This document shows positions 19,687-31,067 of a stretch of 64,000 nt of DNA, in pieces. The translations under genes were made by a program, and so were the position numbers. The DNA lies in assembly GCA_019279435.1 (NCBI GenBank), contig JAAALK010000082.1, forward strand, positions 76,232,989 through 76,296,988. Direction: 5' to 3'. The DNA is from Zizania palustris (Eukaryota > Streptophyta > Magnoliopsida > Poales > Poaceae). Numbering within the stretch: the first letter of the stretch is position 1; every line of letters begins with the position of its first letter. The notes beneath the pieces are model-generated. The model saw only the letters and a program-made list of their open reading frames with translations, made no database searches and was not told where the DNA came from.

Positions 19687-21036
19687 TGTTGACACGAAAA
19701 CGTGCCCCGTACTTGGGTCAGTTCGACGATCCAAAAGTATGTGGATACTTAGGGACAAGCCTAAGCATAACACAACACTGATGTCGCGTTCCGACTACCC
19801 TTAACAGTGGCAAGGGGGTGGAGATGCCAGATAATCAGGTCACAAGCAAATAATCCAATTAGCCAAAAAGAAATATATTAAATAAAACAAACCAGTAGGC
19901 TGACCAGAGCCTAACTGATTCGAAGGGTACTGTGCGAAGGGTTCCACCGAAGGGTACCTTCGGCGTCTAGTGTGAAGGGTATCGCCAAAGGTAGTCTCCG
20001 GCGTTCGGATCGATCTGGCCGAATGCGGGCTCCGAACAGATCTAGAAGCGAAATCACCTCCGAACGGCAATGTTCGACGCGAAGTATCTGACATGACAAA
20101 TATCCCAACGCAACGCGCTGACGCGACTTCATCCAGAGGGAAGTATGGGAGTGGCGAAGCCTAACGTGACGAAGCCTGCTGTGGAGCGTGCTGGTGTGCA
20201 GAACTTGGTCAAACCAACAACATTGTGACGGTCCGGCACGGGTAGTCGAAGCAAGGATCCCGCCAAGGGGTGTTTTGGCGACCTCTGAAACCAGCTTCCT
20301 AGCATCAGACACCTCCGGCGAAGGGGCTCCGAATGTGTAAACCTACAATAGAACATAGATCAAGTGCCAATTTGGCCTAGAGACCGAATCTGCAAAGTGT
20401 TGCAATAGAGAAACAAAGGTAGCAATCTGTTACGTAGATTAACAGATACTTCACAGGCGAAGTAACAAGGTGATAGCAATCTGTTACATAGATTAACGTG
20501 TACTTCACAAGCGAAGTAACAAGGATTACCACTGTTCCAAAGTGGTCGGCGGAGGGCTTCCAGGAAAACCCACAAAGGTTGCAGAAAGGTAAATAAAAGT
20601 AAAGGTACGGTTCAAAGCTAGGGCTTTGTGATTGATTTGTGTTGGGGGGTCCAATGAACCGGCCTCACCCCTATATTTATAGGGGGTAGTCTTCTTATCT
20701 CTAATATTAATCTGGTAGGATTCGACCTAATCAAACTTAGGGATAAAATTAGCAAGAATCAGACTCAAACTCTATCTCTGGAAATCAGCCCGAAGTGGGC
20801 CTTCGGTAGAGCCTGCCGAAGCCTTCTCCTCGGGCCAAAGCTTCGGTAGGGCAGGCCTTTGAAGGCCTTTGGGCCAAAGGTAACAGGCCGCTGGAAGGCT
20901 TCCGAAGCCCAAGGCTCAATGGGCCTTTTGCCCTATAGGGCTTCGGCCTGATCCAGGACATGTGTATTTTCGGCCCAAATTACCAAAATTGATATTTTGA
21001 CAATCTTGACCATTAATGCCATTTTTTCTATCAACA
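19687..21036 (-). repeat. 5' LTR of the older gypsy element
   Basis: Plus-strand ends TGTTGACACG (19687) and CTATCAACA (21036) give the inverted termini TGTTGA/TCAACA; length 1,350 bp. It contains TTCGGCG-rich tracts, a duplicated block around 20410-20525 (two copies of AGCAATCTGTTAC(G/A)TAGATTAAC about 62 bases apart) and the minus-strand TATA-like CTATAAATATAGGGG near 20670-20685. Its left neighbour is the primer site and gag; its right neighbour is unrelated gypsy DNA. Confidence 0.8.
20410..20535 (+). repeat. Two-copy direct repeat inside the LTR
   Basis: AGCAATCTGTTAC(G/A)TAGATTAAC followed by a TACTTCACA(G/A)GCGAAGTAACAAGG segment occurs twice with a spacing of about 62 bases, at about 20421 and 20483. 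Confidence 0.7.
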
Positions 21037-21077
21037 AAAACTTATGCCAATTTCTTCCCATTTCCATTCACGACTTT

Positions 21078-21934
21078 TTAGGGGTTGTAACACACTAGTT
21101 GCTTTCTGAGGTTTTTCATTAATTCTTCGTACATCTTGGTACTAGCGGAATGCATAGAGTTTGAGGATTCATGGGTGTTCTTTAGTATAAACTTCTCAAG
21201 ATCCTTTTTGTTTGGCACACAGAGGCGTTGATTAATCCATAAGGTGCCTTGATTATCAATCTTAAATTCTATCTTTTTCCCTTTCATCATGCGATCCTTT
21301 ATTATTCCAATTTCTTCATCATCAACTTGAGCTTCATGAATCTCGACCTCTATAGGGGGTTGTACTGCTAGGGTAGTGAGTCTACCAGGTACAAGTTCAT
21401 TTAAGAACTTTCTTCCTCTGATAAGTGACATGCTTGGTAGATCATCTGAAATACCCTTAGGATACTTGTTAACTGTCGATACACCTTCAACATTGACAAC
21501 TTGCCCATTGCTTAAGGTACGATTATTCCTAAGAGCTTTTGTGAATGTATGAGTCACCTCTTTTCCATCAGAACATTTTAGTGTTATAGTTCTCTCTAAA
21601 TAATTTAGATGGCCATGGTGCTCAGATAACCAATTTATATCAAGAATTAGGCCTAGCCCTTGGGTTTTGAGTATGATAGGGTGAACTAGAAAACTAGTAC
21701 CTTGCAATCCTAGGTACACATTAGGACATAACTGATCAACTTTTCTTGCTCATTTAGGTTCAGAATTTTCCATCCATATTCATTCGCCAATTCTTTTGAT
21801 ATAAAAGAATGTGAAGCCTCTGAGTCAAATAAGACCATAACAGGTATTGAATTAACTAGCAATGTACTCATTACTATCGTAGGTGCATACTGAGCAGTCT
21901 TAACTTGGGTATGGTTTACTTGGCCATGACTCAA
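21078..21934 (-). pseudogene. Gypsy pol deletion remnant: protease joined to integrase N-terminus
   Basis: Minus strand. The 21934-21710 frame has the retroviral aspartic protease loop as VLFDSEASHSFISKEL, with Glu where Gly follows Asp-Ser in active enzymes. After a frame change the 21719-21078 frame has the protease C-terminal part (LILDINWLSEHHG, YLERTITL) and then goes straight to the segment before and including the integrase zinc-binding region (DNQGTLWINQRLCVPNKKDL, KNTHES). Reverse transcriptase and RNase H, normally several hundred residues between these, are missing. Plus 21081-21092 (GGGGTTGTAACA) could be the start of this element's 3' LTR, cut at 21036 by the 19687-21036 LTR. Not functional. 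Confidence 0.75.
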
Positions 21935-22045
21935 ATGGTTGGTGACATGGAAAACCTTTGCACTAGAGTATGGTGCTACCTTACTCTAGCATGTAAGCAT
22001 AGCAGCGCTTTCTTTGGAATGAACATGTGTAGTATATCCTTTTTC

Positions 22046-22180
22046 TTAATGACAATTTCTAGCAATATGCCCATAATTGCGACATGCAAAGCACTGATCT
22101 TCAGTTATCGAGGTGTAGATTCTGACTAGCATGGAAAAGATGGGGTTGCTGCCTTTGGGGTTTGAGTGTATATAATTGAG
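22046..22180 (-). pseudogene. Gag zinc-knuckle remnant
   Basis: Minus-strand translation gives CFACRNYGHIARNC, spacing CX2CX4HX4C, just upstream of the protease remnant. It is separated from the rest of its gag (22612-23560) by the hAT-like insertion. Confidence 0.65.
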
Positions 22181-22611
22181 TAAACATGGCAATGAGTCTA
22201 TACGCATCGGATTTGACCATCTCAAACCTATACCCGTTAGGAAAAAAATCTCCCCGTTGGATAACCCATATATATATATATACGGGTACCATTTTCCCCC
22301 CAAACCCATACCCATGTAGGTAAAAGATACTCATCGAGTAACCATACCCATTAATAGGAACCACACACAAAACATGCTAACAAATAACAACTATGTATCT
22401 ATCCTCACAAAAACAGTGTTTCATTTAATTAGACCGATCACTCATTCAGTCATAAGATTAAAATTACATATATAAATAAACTCGTAAACATAATATATCA
22501 ATAATTTAACCTACAACAATAGCAACAATGATTTAAAATCTCAAAATTATAGCATATTGGGTGATCAGTACCCATCGGGTAATGGGTTTCAGGTACCCAT
22601 TGCCATCTTTA
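22181..22611. mobile_element. hAT-like non-autonomous DNA element
   Basis: The ends TAAACATGGCAATGAGT (22181) and ACCCATTGCCATCTTTA (22611) are near inverted copies and match the widespread plant GATGGCAA-type hAT terminus. The interior has several GGGTA(A/C)CC and CCCATCGGGTAATGGG motifs and no coding capacity. The 8-mers TAATTGAG (left) and GACTTGAG (right) fit a decayed target duplication. It splits a gag remnant. Confidence 0.6.
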
Positions 22612-23560
22612 GACTTGAGTGGAACTGCTGGGGTGAATCTAATCACTAGTGGATGGTAGGTGGTGTGAGATAGGTGGCTTTTTTGAGTTGTGGCAATGAG
22701 GTGTTGGGATGGTGGGTTGAATCGGCATCTAGGGTTCCCTTCAGAAGATGATCCCTGCTAGAGGTTCTTTCTTTTACAGTAGTCATCCACTTCCTTATTA
22801 GCATGTTCAAATAAAATAGTCTTGCTGACTAGTGTGTGGAAATCTGGAAAGTCAAGAGCAATAAGTTGGATTCTCAACTCAACATTAATTTCATTTAGAA
22901 ACCTCCTAATTTTCATATTATCTGCATCAATCTCATCAATAGTATACCTAGTCAGATTATTGAAGCGGCTTAGGTATTCTGCTAAGTTGGATTCCTCTTG
23001 ACAGAGTTGTTTGAACTCAACTTTCTTTAGCTCAATGATGCTATCAAGAACAAAAGTAGCCTGAAAGACTTTTGTGAACTCAATCCACTCAATATTTGCA
23101 GCATCTATGTGGGATGCACGATAATTGTCCCACTAATCTACGGCATGCCCATGAAGTTGAAGAGCTGCGAATAGGACCTTCTCCACTAGATTGCATTGAA
23201 CCTAATCCAATTTCCTTTCAACATCCCTTAACCAGTCATCTGCTTTAATTGGCTCAACGGTCTAGGCAAACTTAGGCAAACGAGACTCGAGGAATTTCGT
23301 TAGCTTTGCCCTCGATTGAGGCTGGGCTAGGTGTGGGGCTTGATTTTTCTATATGGTGGTAAAACTTTGGGCTAAATCTGGCAATGCTTGAGTGTGGATA
23401 GCTACAAGGTGATCAATTTCAAACCGTAGTGGTGGGGAAAGATCTAGTTGTGGTTGGGGTGTATGCTTACCTCTTTCGTGAGAACCTTCATCCTCTAACT
23501 ATTAATGTTGCGCTTGGACCATATCCTTAAATCCAAATTGTTTATATTCATAAATCTTTT
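22612..23560 (-). pseudogene. Gypsy gag remnant, copy 1
   Basis: Minus-strand translation between about 23230 and 22760 reads as a Ty3 Gag capsid (WIEFTKVFQATFVLDSIIEL, then LAEYLSRFNNLTRYTIDE and RRFLNEINVELRIQLIALDF) with stop codons. The same order of motifs occurs in the neighbouring copy at 24492-24181. Decayed. Confidence 0.75.
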
Positions 23561-23699
23561 TGGGATGAATGAGTGCGAAGCACCAAAATGATATAGTATT
23601 GTAGTTCACATGAAGTTGAATGAGAATTTACCCATTATCACCTTGGAAACTTTCTTTGTTTAACTAGCTTACAAAGGATTAACTCTTCCGATATCGAAG

Positions 23700-24935
23700 T
23701 TGGAGCCTCTAGATGATTGCATACTAGTGGTAGGCACAACTCTGAATGGCCTTGCAGAAGGAATATGAGCGGTACTCATATTAGAAGGGCTAAGAGCTGC
23801 ATTCCGTTGTTCCTGGGGAAATTGTGAGCAATGTGCTCGAAATTACAACATCTGTAACATTGGATGTTTTTTTCATTCTAAAGAAACCAGCGGTTGTGGT
23901 GAAAGTAGTGGAATTATTGTCTCCAGAAGCGGTGTTGCTGGTTTTGGTGGAGTGGTTTGGTTAAAACGAGGGGCTGACGGATGATATGTGGATGTGTTTG
24001 GATGAAGAGTAGAATTATTGGGCTAGAAATGGTTGAATGAGATATCTTGGGATTGGATCAGTTGGCTAGAACGGAGACGAGAGTTAATACCAAAAGAATT
24101 TTCTCCGTGAAAGTTGCTCTTGTGCTTGTGATAATCTTTTGCCTCATTTAGAGAATTCTCAATAAAAAGGGCCTTATTGACTAGGGTCTAAAATAAAGAA
24201 AGTCAAGGCTTACGAGTTGAACTCTCAAGTTGGTATTCACTCCTTTGAGAAATCTTTTGATCTTATTTTTATCAGTGTCCACTTCATCTACTATATATAT
24301 GGATAGCTGAGTGAAATGGTTGAGGTGCTTGGTGAGGCTGGATTCATCTTGATGTAGTCCATCAAAGTCTGCTCTTTTGAGATCCAACAGGCTATATGGG
24401 ATGTATGCCGCCTTGAAGTCCTCTACAAACTTAGCCCACAAATTGTGGGTAGCATCAGCATGTGTTGTTTGGAAATTTTCCCACCAGTTCATAGCATGGC
24501 CTTACAACTAGTGAGTTGCAAAAAGTATTTTCACAACCAGATTATATTTTATTGATTCCAATTTTCTTTCCACGTCTCTAAGCTAATCATCAGTATCAAT
24601 AGGTTCAACTGTTTTTGAAAACTCTGGCGGGCGAGAATTGAGGATTCTATGACCCGGAATATTCCTTGAGACTAGGCTTGGTGAGGGCTAATTGTTGTTT
24701 CTACCTGACAAAACCTTGGGCCATACCTTGCAGAATTTTAAATTGAGCTTCCATCAATTGGGCTATATTAGGTTGCGGTGGCAGAGGAATATTTGGCTAC
24801 GACAAAGGTGGTGCATTCTGGATTGTTGCCTCCTGAGACAATTCTTCTATTAATGGTTAATGCGGATTTTGGATACTAGTCTTGAAAATAGGTCTAATAG
24901 GCGCATGGTATTGGCGGTGGTCTCTAGGCATCTAA
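23700..24935 (-). pseudogene. Gypsy gag remnant, copy 2
   Basis: The open part 24492-24181 reads MNWWENFQTTHADATHNLW, FKAAYIPYSLLDLKRADF and IKRFLKGVNTNLRVQL, a Gag capsid. Upstream (to about 24930) the frame has stops. A degraded zinc knuckle lies near 23825-23862, where the last Cys is lost. Copy 1 follows directly, so two related gag genes lie head to tail: either two nested elements or a tandem duplication. Confidence 0.75.
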
Positions 24936-25370
24936 ACAAGGGAAATAGTTAAACTATCACGATCAGGGCATAAAAAACACATCAAGCAAGCAATAACTTC
25001 AACTTACATTACATGACTCGATTTAGACCCATGACTCTTAGGGAGCCATCGCTTATAAAAGGGCAACCAATAAACTATCGACTAGCATATATATACCATT
25101 AGCTTTGACATTGAATAACTACTCCTCGCCAATGACATCGTATTGCTCCATCTTATTGGGATCCTTGTCAACAAAATAATTGAATTCTATTACCTAGGGT
25201 ATCACAGATCTAGCTACTAATTTTGAGAATAAGATAAGTAATTGGAAGAATGTTAAATTTTATTTTTGTTTTAAACCAAAGTAGAATATAACTAAATAAT
25301 TTTCTGAAATATTTTTTACTATACTCCTTAAGGTCATTAGGGGTTTCATTCCTAGGGCCAATTCTTGATA

Positions 25371-25378
25371 TGATACCA
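25371..25378 (-). other. Partial tRNA-Met primer site
   Basis: Minus-strand TGGTATCA lies three bases after an LTR end GGGGCGCTACA. Only eight bases of the usual twelve are kept. The 440 bases between it and the gag remnant at 24935 would be the element leader; no gene is seen there. Confidence 0.6.
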
Positions 25379-25381
25379 CCC

Positions 25382-28300
25382 TGTAGCGCCCCGCCTCATA
25401 CGGACTTTGTCGTACCGAGGCAAGGGGCTACGTTTTGAATTGAATCAATGTCAAAGCTGGCATTTCATCAATTCAACGGTAGACCATCGCAAATATGCTT
25501 ACATAATAGTCTTTACAAAAGCCATATGAGGCATACCTCGCGACACAAAAAGAGCAAAACAAGCAGCGGAAGTTCTTTAACATTTACAAAATAATATTGA
25601 ACTCCTAATTGGGAAATAGGATCTAATTGGGAACTAGGATTGAAACCCTACTCTTCTCTTATGCATTCGTCTTCCAAATCCTACTTCTTTTGGAATGGAA
25701 TAGAAAGTCACCTCTTTTTTGACCTTCAATATCTAGGGAGCAAGGGGAGGGCGGGTACATATGTACTTAGCAAGTCTTGGAAAAGTTTATAGATGAGTTG
25801 GAATAAGGATGGCTGAGGTTTATAAAGTTATGCAAGTTTTAAATACTAAGTGTACCATAACTAATGGTAGAGGTCCCAACCTCCACCTTAACCCAAGTGA
25901 TAATAATTGATATTCAAAAACTTGGGAAGAACCCCTGATTCATCCTCTTTCAAACTTTTCACAACAACCCCTCAAATTTCCTCATCACAAAATTGCTTTG
26001 CAACAAATCCCCAATGAAACCATCAACTCATCACATCACCACTTTCAATTATGTTACTTTATCCTGGTACTAGTCTACCCCTCGATCGAGTAGATTTTTC
26101 CCCTTTGCCAAAACACAGTTTATCTCTCAACCTAGGGTTGAACCTCCCCTTCTCTCTATGAAGCCATACGACTTCTCGAGCTACACAAGCTCATTCATAG
26201 CCACTAAGGCTAGCCGTACACCATGAAGACATACTTTGGTAACGCTTCCTAACCCACAACTCATTTCATTGCTCAAAACCAAAGTCAAAGACTACGCATG
26301 GGCAACTTTCATGGTACTTGCCCATGACAAGTGCACGAATGTTCAAATAATTTATACTTCAGCTAAAGATGTACACTTTACCCTTACGACACGAACTTAC
26401 TCCTGATACCCATCGGCATAGGAGGTTCATGACAAGGTATTTCCAAAGCCGGTCTAGGATAACCTATTATCACATAGACAGGTCCCTCTCAACCAAGGAT
26501 CAGGCAACCTCTGCTCCTTCTCCCCTAAAATCTCGAGGGTGCTCAGACTCCTTACTCCTCCCTTTCTCCTTTATCTCCAACAATTCCTCACAATCCAAAA
26601 TCACGTCCGAGTAGGACTTCACAAATCATTCACAAACCATGAGACACCCTGATGATTTTACATCCATCAATAATCAAGTGATCATAAACTCACTAAGTAC
26701 TTAACCAGGGACACCCCATAATGCCTGCAAGGTTGCACTTTGGTGTGGATGGCGTTTTTCTAAAGGAATCGGTCCTTATGCGCCACTTGAAGTCGAGCCA
26801 CAAAAGGCAATGACGACTCATGGAAATTTTTACCCAAAACACTACTTTTTCATCTGCTTTCAACACAACTAGTACTTAGTACCATTTTCAAATCATTCCT
26901 TCGAAACCCATTTTATCCCACACGATTCATTCATTTCAATGATTGCATTTGATATAAAATAAAAAACAAAAAGTTGATTGAGTATAAACCACATCACAAT
27001 ACTAGTGAGGGGTTATATCAATCTTTGTGGTTACAAGAGTTTACAATATTATCAACATTCAAAGGAAGGCTAGTATGACAAGTTTAGGTTTTAGTTGACG
27101 TAATCGCGCTTGGTGATCGTCAATAATATTGAGTGTATATGTGCATTTATCCTAAACATGCATTTGTACATAAATAATTTAGAAATCATAGGAGCGGGCA
27201 TAATCCAAGGAAGACTTTCCTTAGTCTGAAAAGTAATCACAATCTTCATGGTCGAGAATCTGCGGCTCTTTAGGATTGACAACTATAGAACAAATAACAT
27301 TACATAAATAAAAGTATATAATATATTTTTATTAAAACATTTTTAATATTACTAAATTAATGTTTAGAATTTTATAAACTTATAGAAATTTGAAAAGATC
27401 TAATCGGAGTTAAAATGAATTTTCTCGAATTAGTTGAAGTTTAAACATTTTCTGAAATTGACAAAAGGTATTGTGCATGTATCCTAAACATGCATTTGTA
27501 CATAAATAATTTAGAAATCATAGGAGCGAGCATAATCAAAGGAAGACTTTCCTTAGTCCAAAAAGTAATCACAATCTTCAAGGTCGAGAATCTGCGGCTC
27601 TTTAGGATTGATAACTATAGAACAAATAACATTACATAAATAAAAGTATATAATAATTTTTTATTAATTTTTTTAATATTACTAAATTAATGTTTAGAAT
27701 TTTATAAACTTATAGAAATTTGAAAAAGATCTAATTGGAGTTAAAATGAATATTCTAGAATTAGTTGAAGTTTAAACATTTTCTGAAATTGACAAAAGGT
27801 ACTGTGCGCTATTGGGCTAAATGGACTGGCTTGGTTTAAATCCAAAAAATAGAAAAATGATACTATTCACAAATGAGCCTACATCCTTTGGCCCAGGCCA
27901 GGCTGAGCAGCATGCGCAGGCTGCATGCAGCCGCAGTAGCCGAGCGGCAGCGCACAGGCGTGCGCACGCGCGCATGAGGACGCAAGCAAGCACGGGACTG
28001 ACCAACGGGGCCTGGTGGACTGGGGCGTGGTTGGGCTGGAACGACAGCAGGCTCAGATCTGACGAGTGGGCCTCGGCTGGCAGCGAAACAGAGTAAAAAT
28101 AGAGCCAACGGCTTGAGGTAGAAGACGACTACGGATGACTAAAAATTCTTTGGGCTATATCTCCCTTGTTTTAACTCGGATTGCTATGAAGTTTTAATAG
28201 TAAGTTCTATACAGCAGGATAAGCTTATCCTACGATGGGATTTCTTATTAGGGTAACAGTTCAACCGTAATTAAAAAGGGGGTAAAACTCTAGGTGGATG

Positions 28301-29046
28301 GCATAGGAGATGATGGAGGCTCTATGGCGATCAACGGTGGAATTTTTCACGGGATTAAAGATTCTAGAAAGTAAATTGTGTTGTTGGATCATGCTATGGG
28401 TGTCTATAAAAGTCTAGCGACAAGCGTCATTTTCGAAAAACAAGGCTACTCGTTGCCGGCAATATCCAACGCCTAACACTGTCATCTATCGCTTAGAACG
28501 TGATCTACAAGGATTATAGGTGATGTAGGTACAATGAATCGAAGCTTGGTTGTACCTTGAGTGAGATCAAAGTGAGGCGCCATCAATTTGGGGATTCCGG
28601 TGAGGACTCAAATCCGACTCGGGTTTCTACAAAAATGGCATCGACGAGGCTTCTAGATCACGTTCCCATGACTTTCTTGTGAAATAAAGCAAATGAAAAA
28701 AGAGAATCGAGCCCTACCGAGAAGTGGAGATGGATGAACAATGGTGGAGTTCGCGGTGCTTGCTTCCTGGTAGCGCTCGGGGAAAGGACAGGGAGTTAAT
28801 GAACAAGCTAACAACAACCAAATGGTGCTCTTAAGCCATGCGTAGGAGGAGGCGGTACAACACATCCATGGCCGACACAAGCGCATGCGGCAAAGCGGTG
28901 GATTGGACGTGTGGAGAAAATGAGCTTAGCTAGCTGGGCGCTGCGAACACGTGAGCGACGGGAGCTGGACTACGAACGCGTGGCGAAGGATGGAGATGAC
29001 TGTGCTGGCAGGTGAAAAACTATGGGCGTGGAAACAAGGTGTGACA
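25382..29046 (-). repeat. Probable long LTR (about 3.7 kb) of the decayed gypsy element
   Basis: Plus-strand start TGTAGCGCCCC abuts the primer site, so this is the inner end of a 5' LTR on the minus strand. The outer end is proposed at 29046 (AAGGTGTGACA, minus-strand TGTCACACC), which gives TG...CA termini; this border is less certain. The interval is AT-rich to 27800, then has a GC-rich block at 27890-28080. It contains a tandem duplication (27141-27806) and no gene I can support. Confidence 0.5.
27141..27806. repeat. Two-copy tandem duplication, period about 332 bp
   Basis: The block with CCTAAACATGCATTTGTAC (27151) recurs at 27483. It includes TCGAGAATCTGCGGCTCTTT and TTCTGAAATTGACAAAAGGTA in both copies. 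Copies differ by scattered substitutions and a few indels. Confidence 0.85.
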
Positions 29047-29082
29047 GCGGTACCAGAGCATGACTACGCAGCTGGTGAGCGG

Positions 29083-29430
29083 CTATAGCCTAGCCACGTC
29101 AAAGAAGGTGGCGAGCCCAAAGTCGGTGATCTTGAGCACACCGTTGCCATCAATGAGCAGGTTAGCGTCCTTGATGTCCAGGTGCAACACGCCGCGGTCA
29201 TGGCAATTGCGGAGCTTGACGAGGATCTGCGCCATGAAGCACTTCACCTGCTGCTCCGTGAAGTGCAGGCCCGACATGGCGGTGAGCCCAATGAGGTCGT
29301 GGTCGATGAACTCGAAGACGATGTAGAGGTTGTGTGAGAGGCTTGATGTGACGATGCCCTCGAGGTGGACGATGCGAAGGCAGAGCGAATCCCCAACGAC
29401 GGTGAAGGCAGAGCGAGCCTCTAATGATGG
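29083..29430 (-). pseudogene. CDK-like protein kinase fragment
   Basis: Minus-strand translation from about 29400 to 29083 gives, in order, LYIVFEFIDHDLIGL, FTEQQVKCFMAQIL, HDRGVLHLDIKDANLLI and VLKITDFGLATFF. This is the middle of the kinase fold (hinge through DFG) of the plant CDK-like Ser/Thr kinase family. The catalytic-loop HRD motif is altered to HLD. There is no N-lobe, activation segment or C-lobe, and the frame ends soon after DFG. No intron is visible in 320 bases. It is a pseudogene fragment next to the long LTR. A captured fragment in a DNA transposon is possible but I see no flanking terminal repeats. Confidence 0.8.
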
Positions 29431-29744
29431 AGGCGGAGCGAGGTGGAGGGGCCTACGAGCACCACTGAAGCAACTTGCGGGGGCGGGGCGGGGACGGGGG
29501 CGGCTATTGCTGCTGGGAAGGAGGTCGGAACGCGAAAGGGGATGAGAAGGGGAAAGAGGAACCGAGAAGAGAAGACGAAATGTTGGCGTGGAGTTCGAGA
29601 TGAGAAGGTTGTTTGTGCCTGTAGCTCATTTACATCTTCAAAGCAAGTGGATGGACATCACATCGACTGATAAATCTATGACAGATAAAAAAATTGAAAG
29701 GATGAGAAAATTTTGTCGTGGTCTTTATGGTTTTTAATAGTTAC

Positions 29745-29860
29745 GGGCCCGTTTAGTTGGCAGCCACAATTTACCATGCCACAAGTATGACAGCCACACT
29801 TATGACGAGGAAAAAAACACCACACTTTGCCATAATTATGGCTGCAAACTAAACGGATTC
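29745..29860. mobile_element. Short MITE with about 22-bp terminal inverted repeats
   Basis: GGGCCCGTTTAGTTGGCAGCCA at the left and, inverted, the matching right end TGGCTGCAAACTAAACGGATTC. Total 116 bp, no coding capacity. No clear target duplication. It lies about 1.3 kb upstream of the SEC61-alpha start codon. Confidence 0.6.
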
Positions 29861-30400
29861 TATGTCTTATCAAACATTCCCTTGATTTTATAACTAATCT
29901 CTCGCTCGGACAGACTCATAGCTTGAACTTACTGATATTGAATGGGCCCATGAGTTGCCCTGCCGAAGATGCTGCCATTAAGCATTTAAACGTGGAGAAA
30001 GTTGTAAACTCGGTGTCTTGGTTGCGGCGCGTGACAAGAAACGAGGATGCCTGCAACTCTGATCCATAGGCTTCTTCCTTTGCAGCCCACCAAGCCCAGA
30101 TGCCCAAACTAGTGGACTCGGCGTCTCGTCGACTCTTCACCGCTGACCCATTCTGCCGCCCACTGTCTGGACGCGCCACCTGGACGAGCCGGACGAGATG
30201 AGGACTGCGGCTGCCTCGTGGTGACGTCCTCGGCCGCATCCACATCGCTCGCTTTGCATCCGACGGATCCCAAGCCTTCCACATCATCGCAGCCAAGTCC
30301 CGCGTGTGGGTGGGTCCCACTCTGTCCACCACGCGTCTCACGCCTTTCCCCTTGCAGCGGCACAGCCTTATTACTAGTACTTTGCAGGCTTGCACCTCCT
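29861..30400 (+). promoter_or_regulatory. Upstream region of the SEC61-alpha gene
   Basis: About 540 bases between the MITE and the presumed first exon. It becomes GC- and C-rich from 30150, with CT-rich stretches (CTCTCTCTCC near 30415) typical of plant 5' leaders. No clear TATA box is seen. ORFs here are on both strands and not protein-like. Confidence 0.4.
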
Positions 30401-31063
30401 CTCCGCGACTCCGCCCTCTCTCTCCTCGTTGCTGCTCGCCGCCGCAGCCGCCGTCGGCTAGGTAGCTCTCGCCCTGTCCCCTTCTGACTCTCTCGTGAGG
30501 ATATCCGGCGCTAGGGAGGCCTGGGGACGCGTATCCTACTGCTCGATCCGTGCGCGGACGCCGTCGGCATTCTGCTCGGCCGTTGGCCCGGATTCGCTAG
30601 ATCTCCGTCGCTCGCTCGCGCATGTGGAGAGTTGTGTTGGCATAGGCACTTGGTTGCGTGGTAGATCTCTTGGGTGGTGGTTTTTTTCGTTTCGGTCGTT
30701 TCTGGTAGATCTCGTGGTTTTTCTAGTTGCATGTAGTCATATAGAATCCTTCGTTGTAGTGGTTCGGACTAACCTAATTTGCTGGCTAGTGCAAATTATA
30801 CTTGGAGAGCTAGATCTTGCTCCCGCTAGTTGATCTTTCTGCGCTCAAATTTTCTTCGTTTCGAGTAGCTTTTCAGAGAATCAAGGCATGTAGCGATGAA
30901 AAGTTTTTGGTAGCGAGATTATGCTTAATACCGCTGCTAGGTTTGATCCTATGGTGCTGTGCGGAAATTTTGTGCAAAGTTTGGAAATTCTCCCTGCTTG
31001 TTCGTAGAATTTGGTTCCTTGCTCTGACCAAGAAGCTGATTTGTTCATTATCCTCGGGTGCAG
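30400..31063 (+). other. 5' UTR exon and 5' UTR intron of the SEC61-alpha gene
   Basis: A CT-rich leader ends at about 30461 (GGCTAG|GTAGCT donor). An intron of about 600 bases, T-rich and with the repeated GTAGATCTC motif common in grass 5'-UTR introns, ends at TCGGGTGCAG (31063), five bases before the ATG. The donor is inferred; the acceptor is strong. Confidence 0.55.
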
Positions 31064-31067
31064 AAAG

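Noticed and set aside
30495..30833. 112-residue ORF upstream of SEC61A
   Set aside because: It lies in the inferred 5'-UTR intron, is open by chance and has no domain or second exon.
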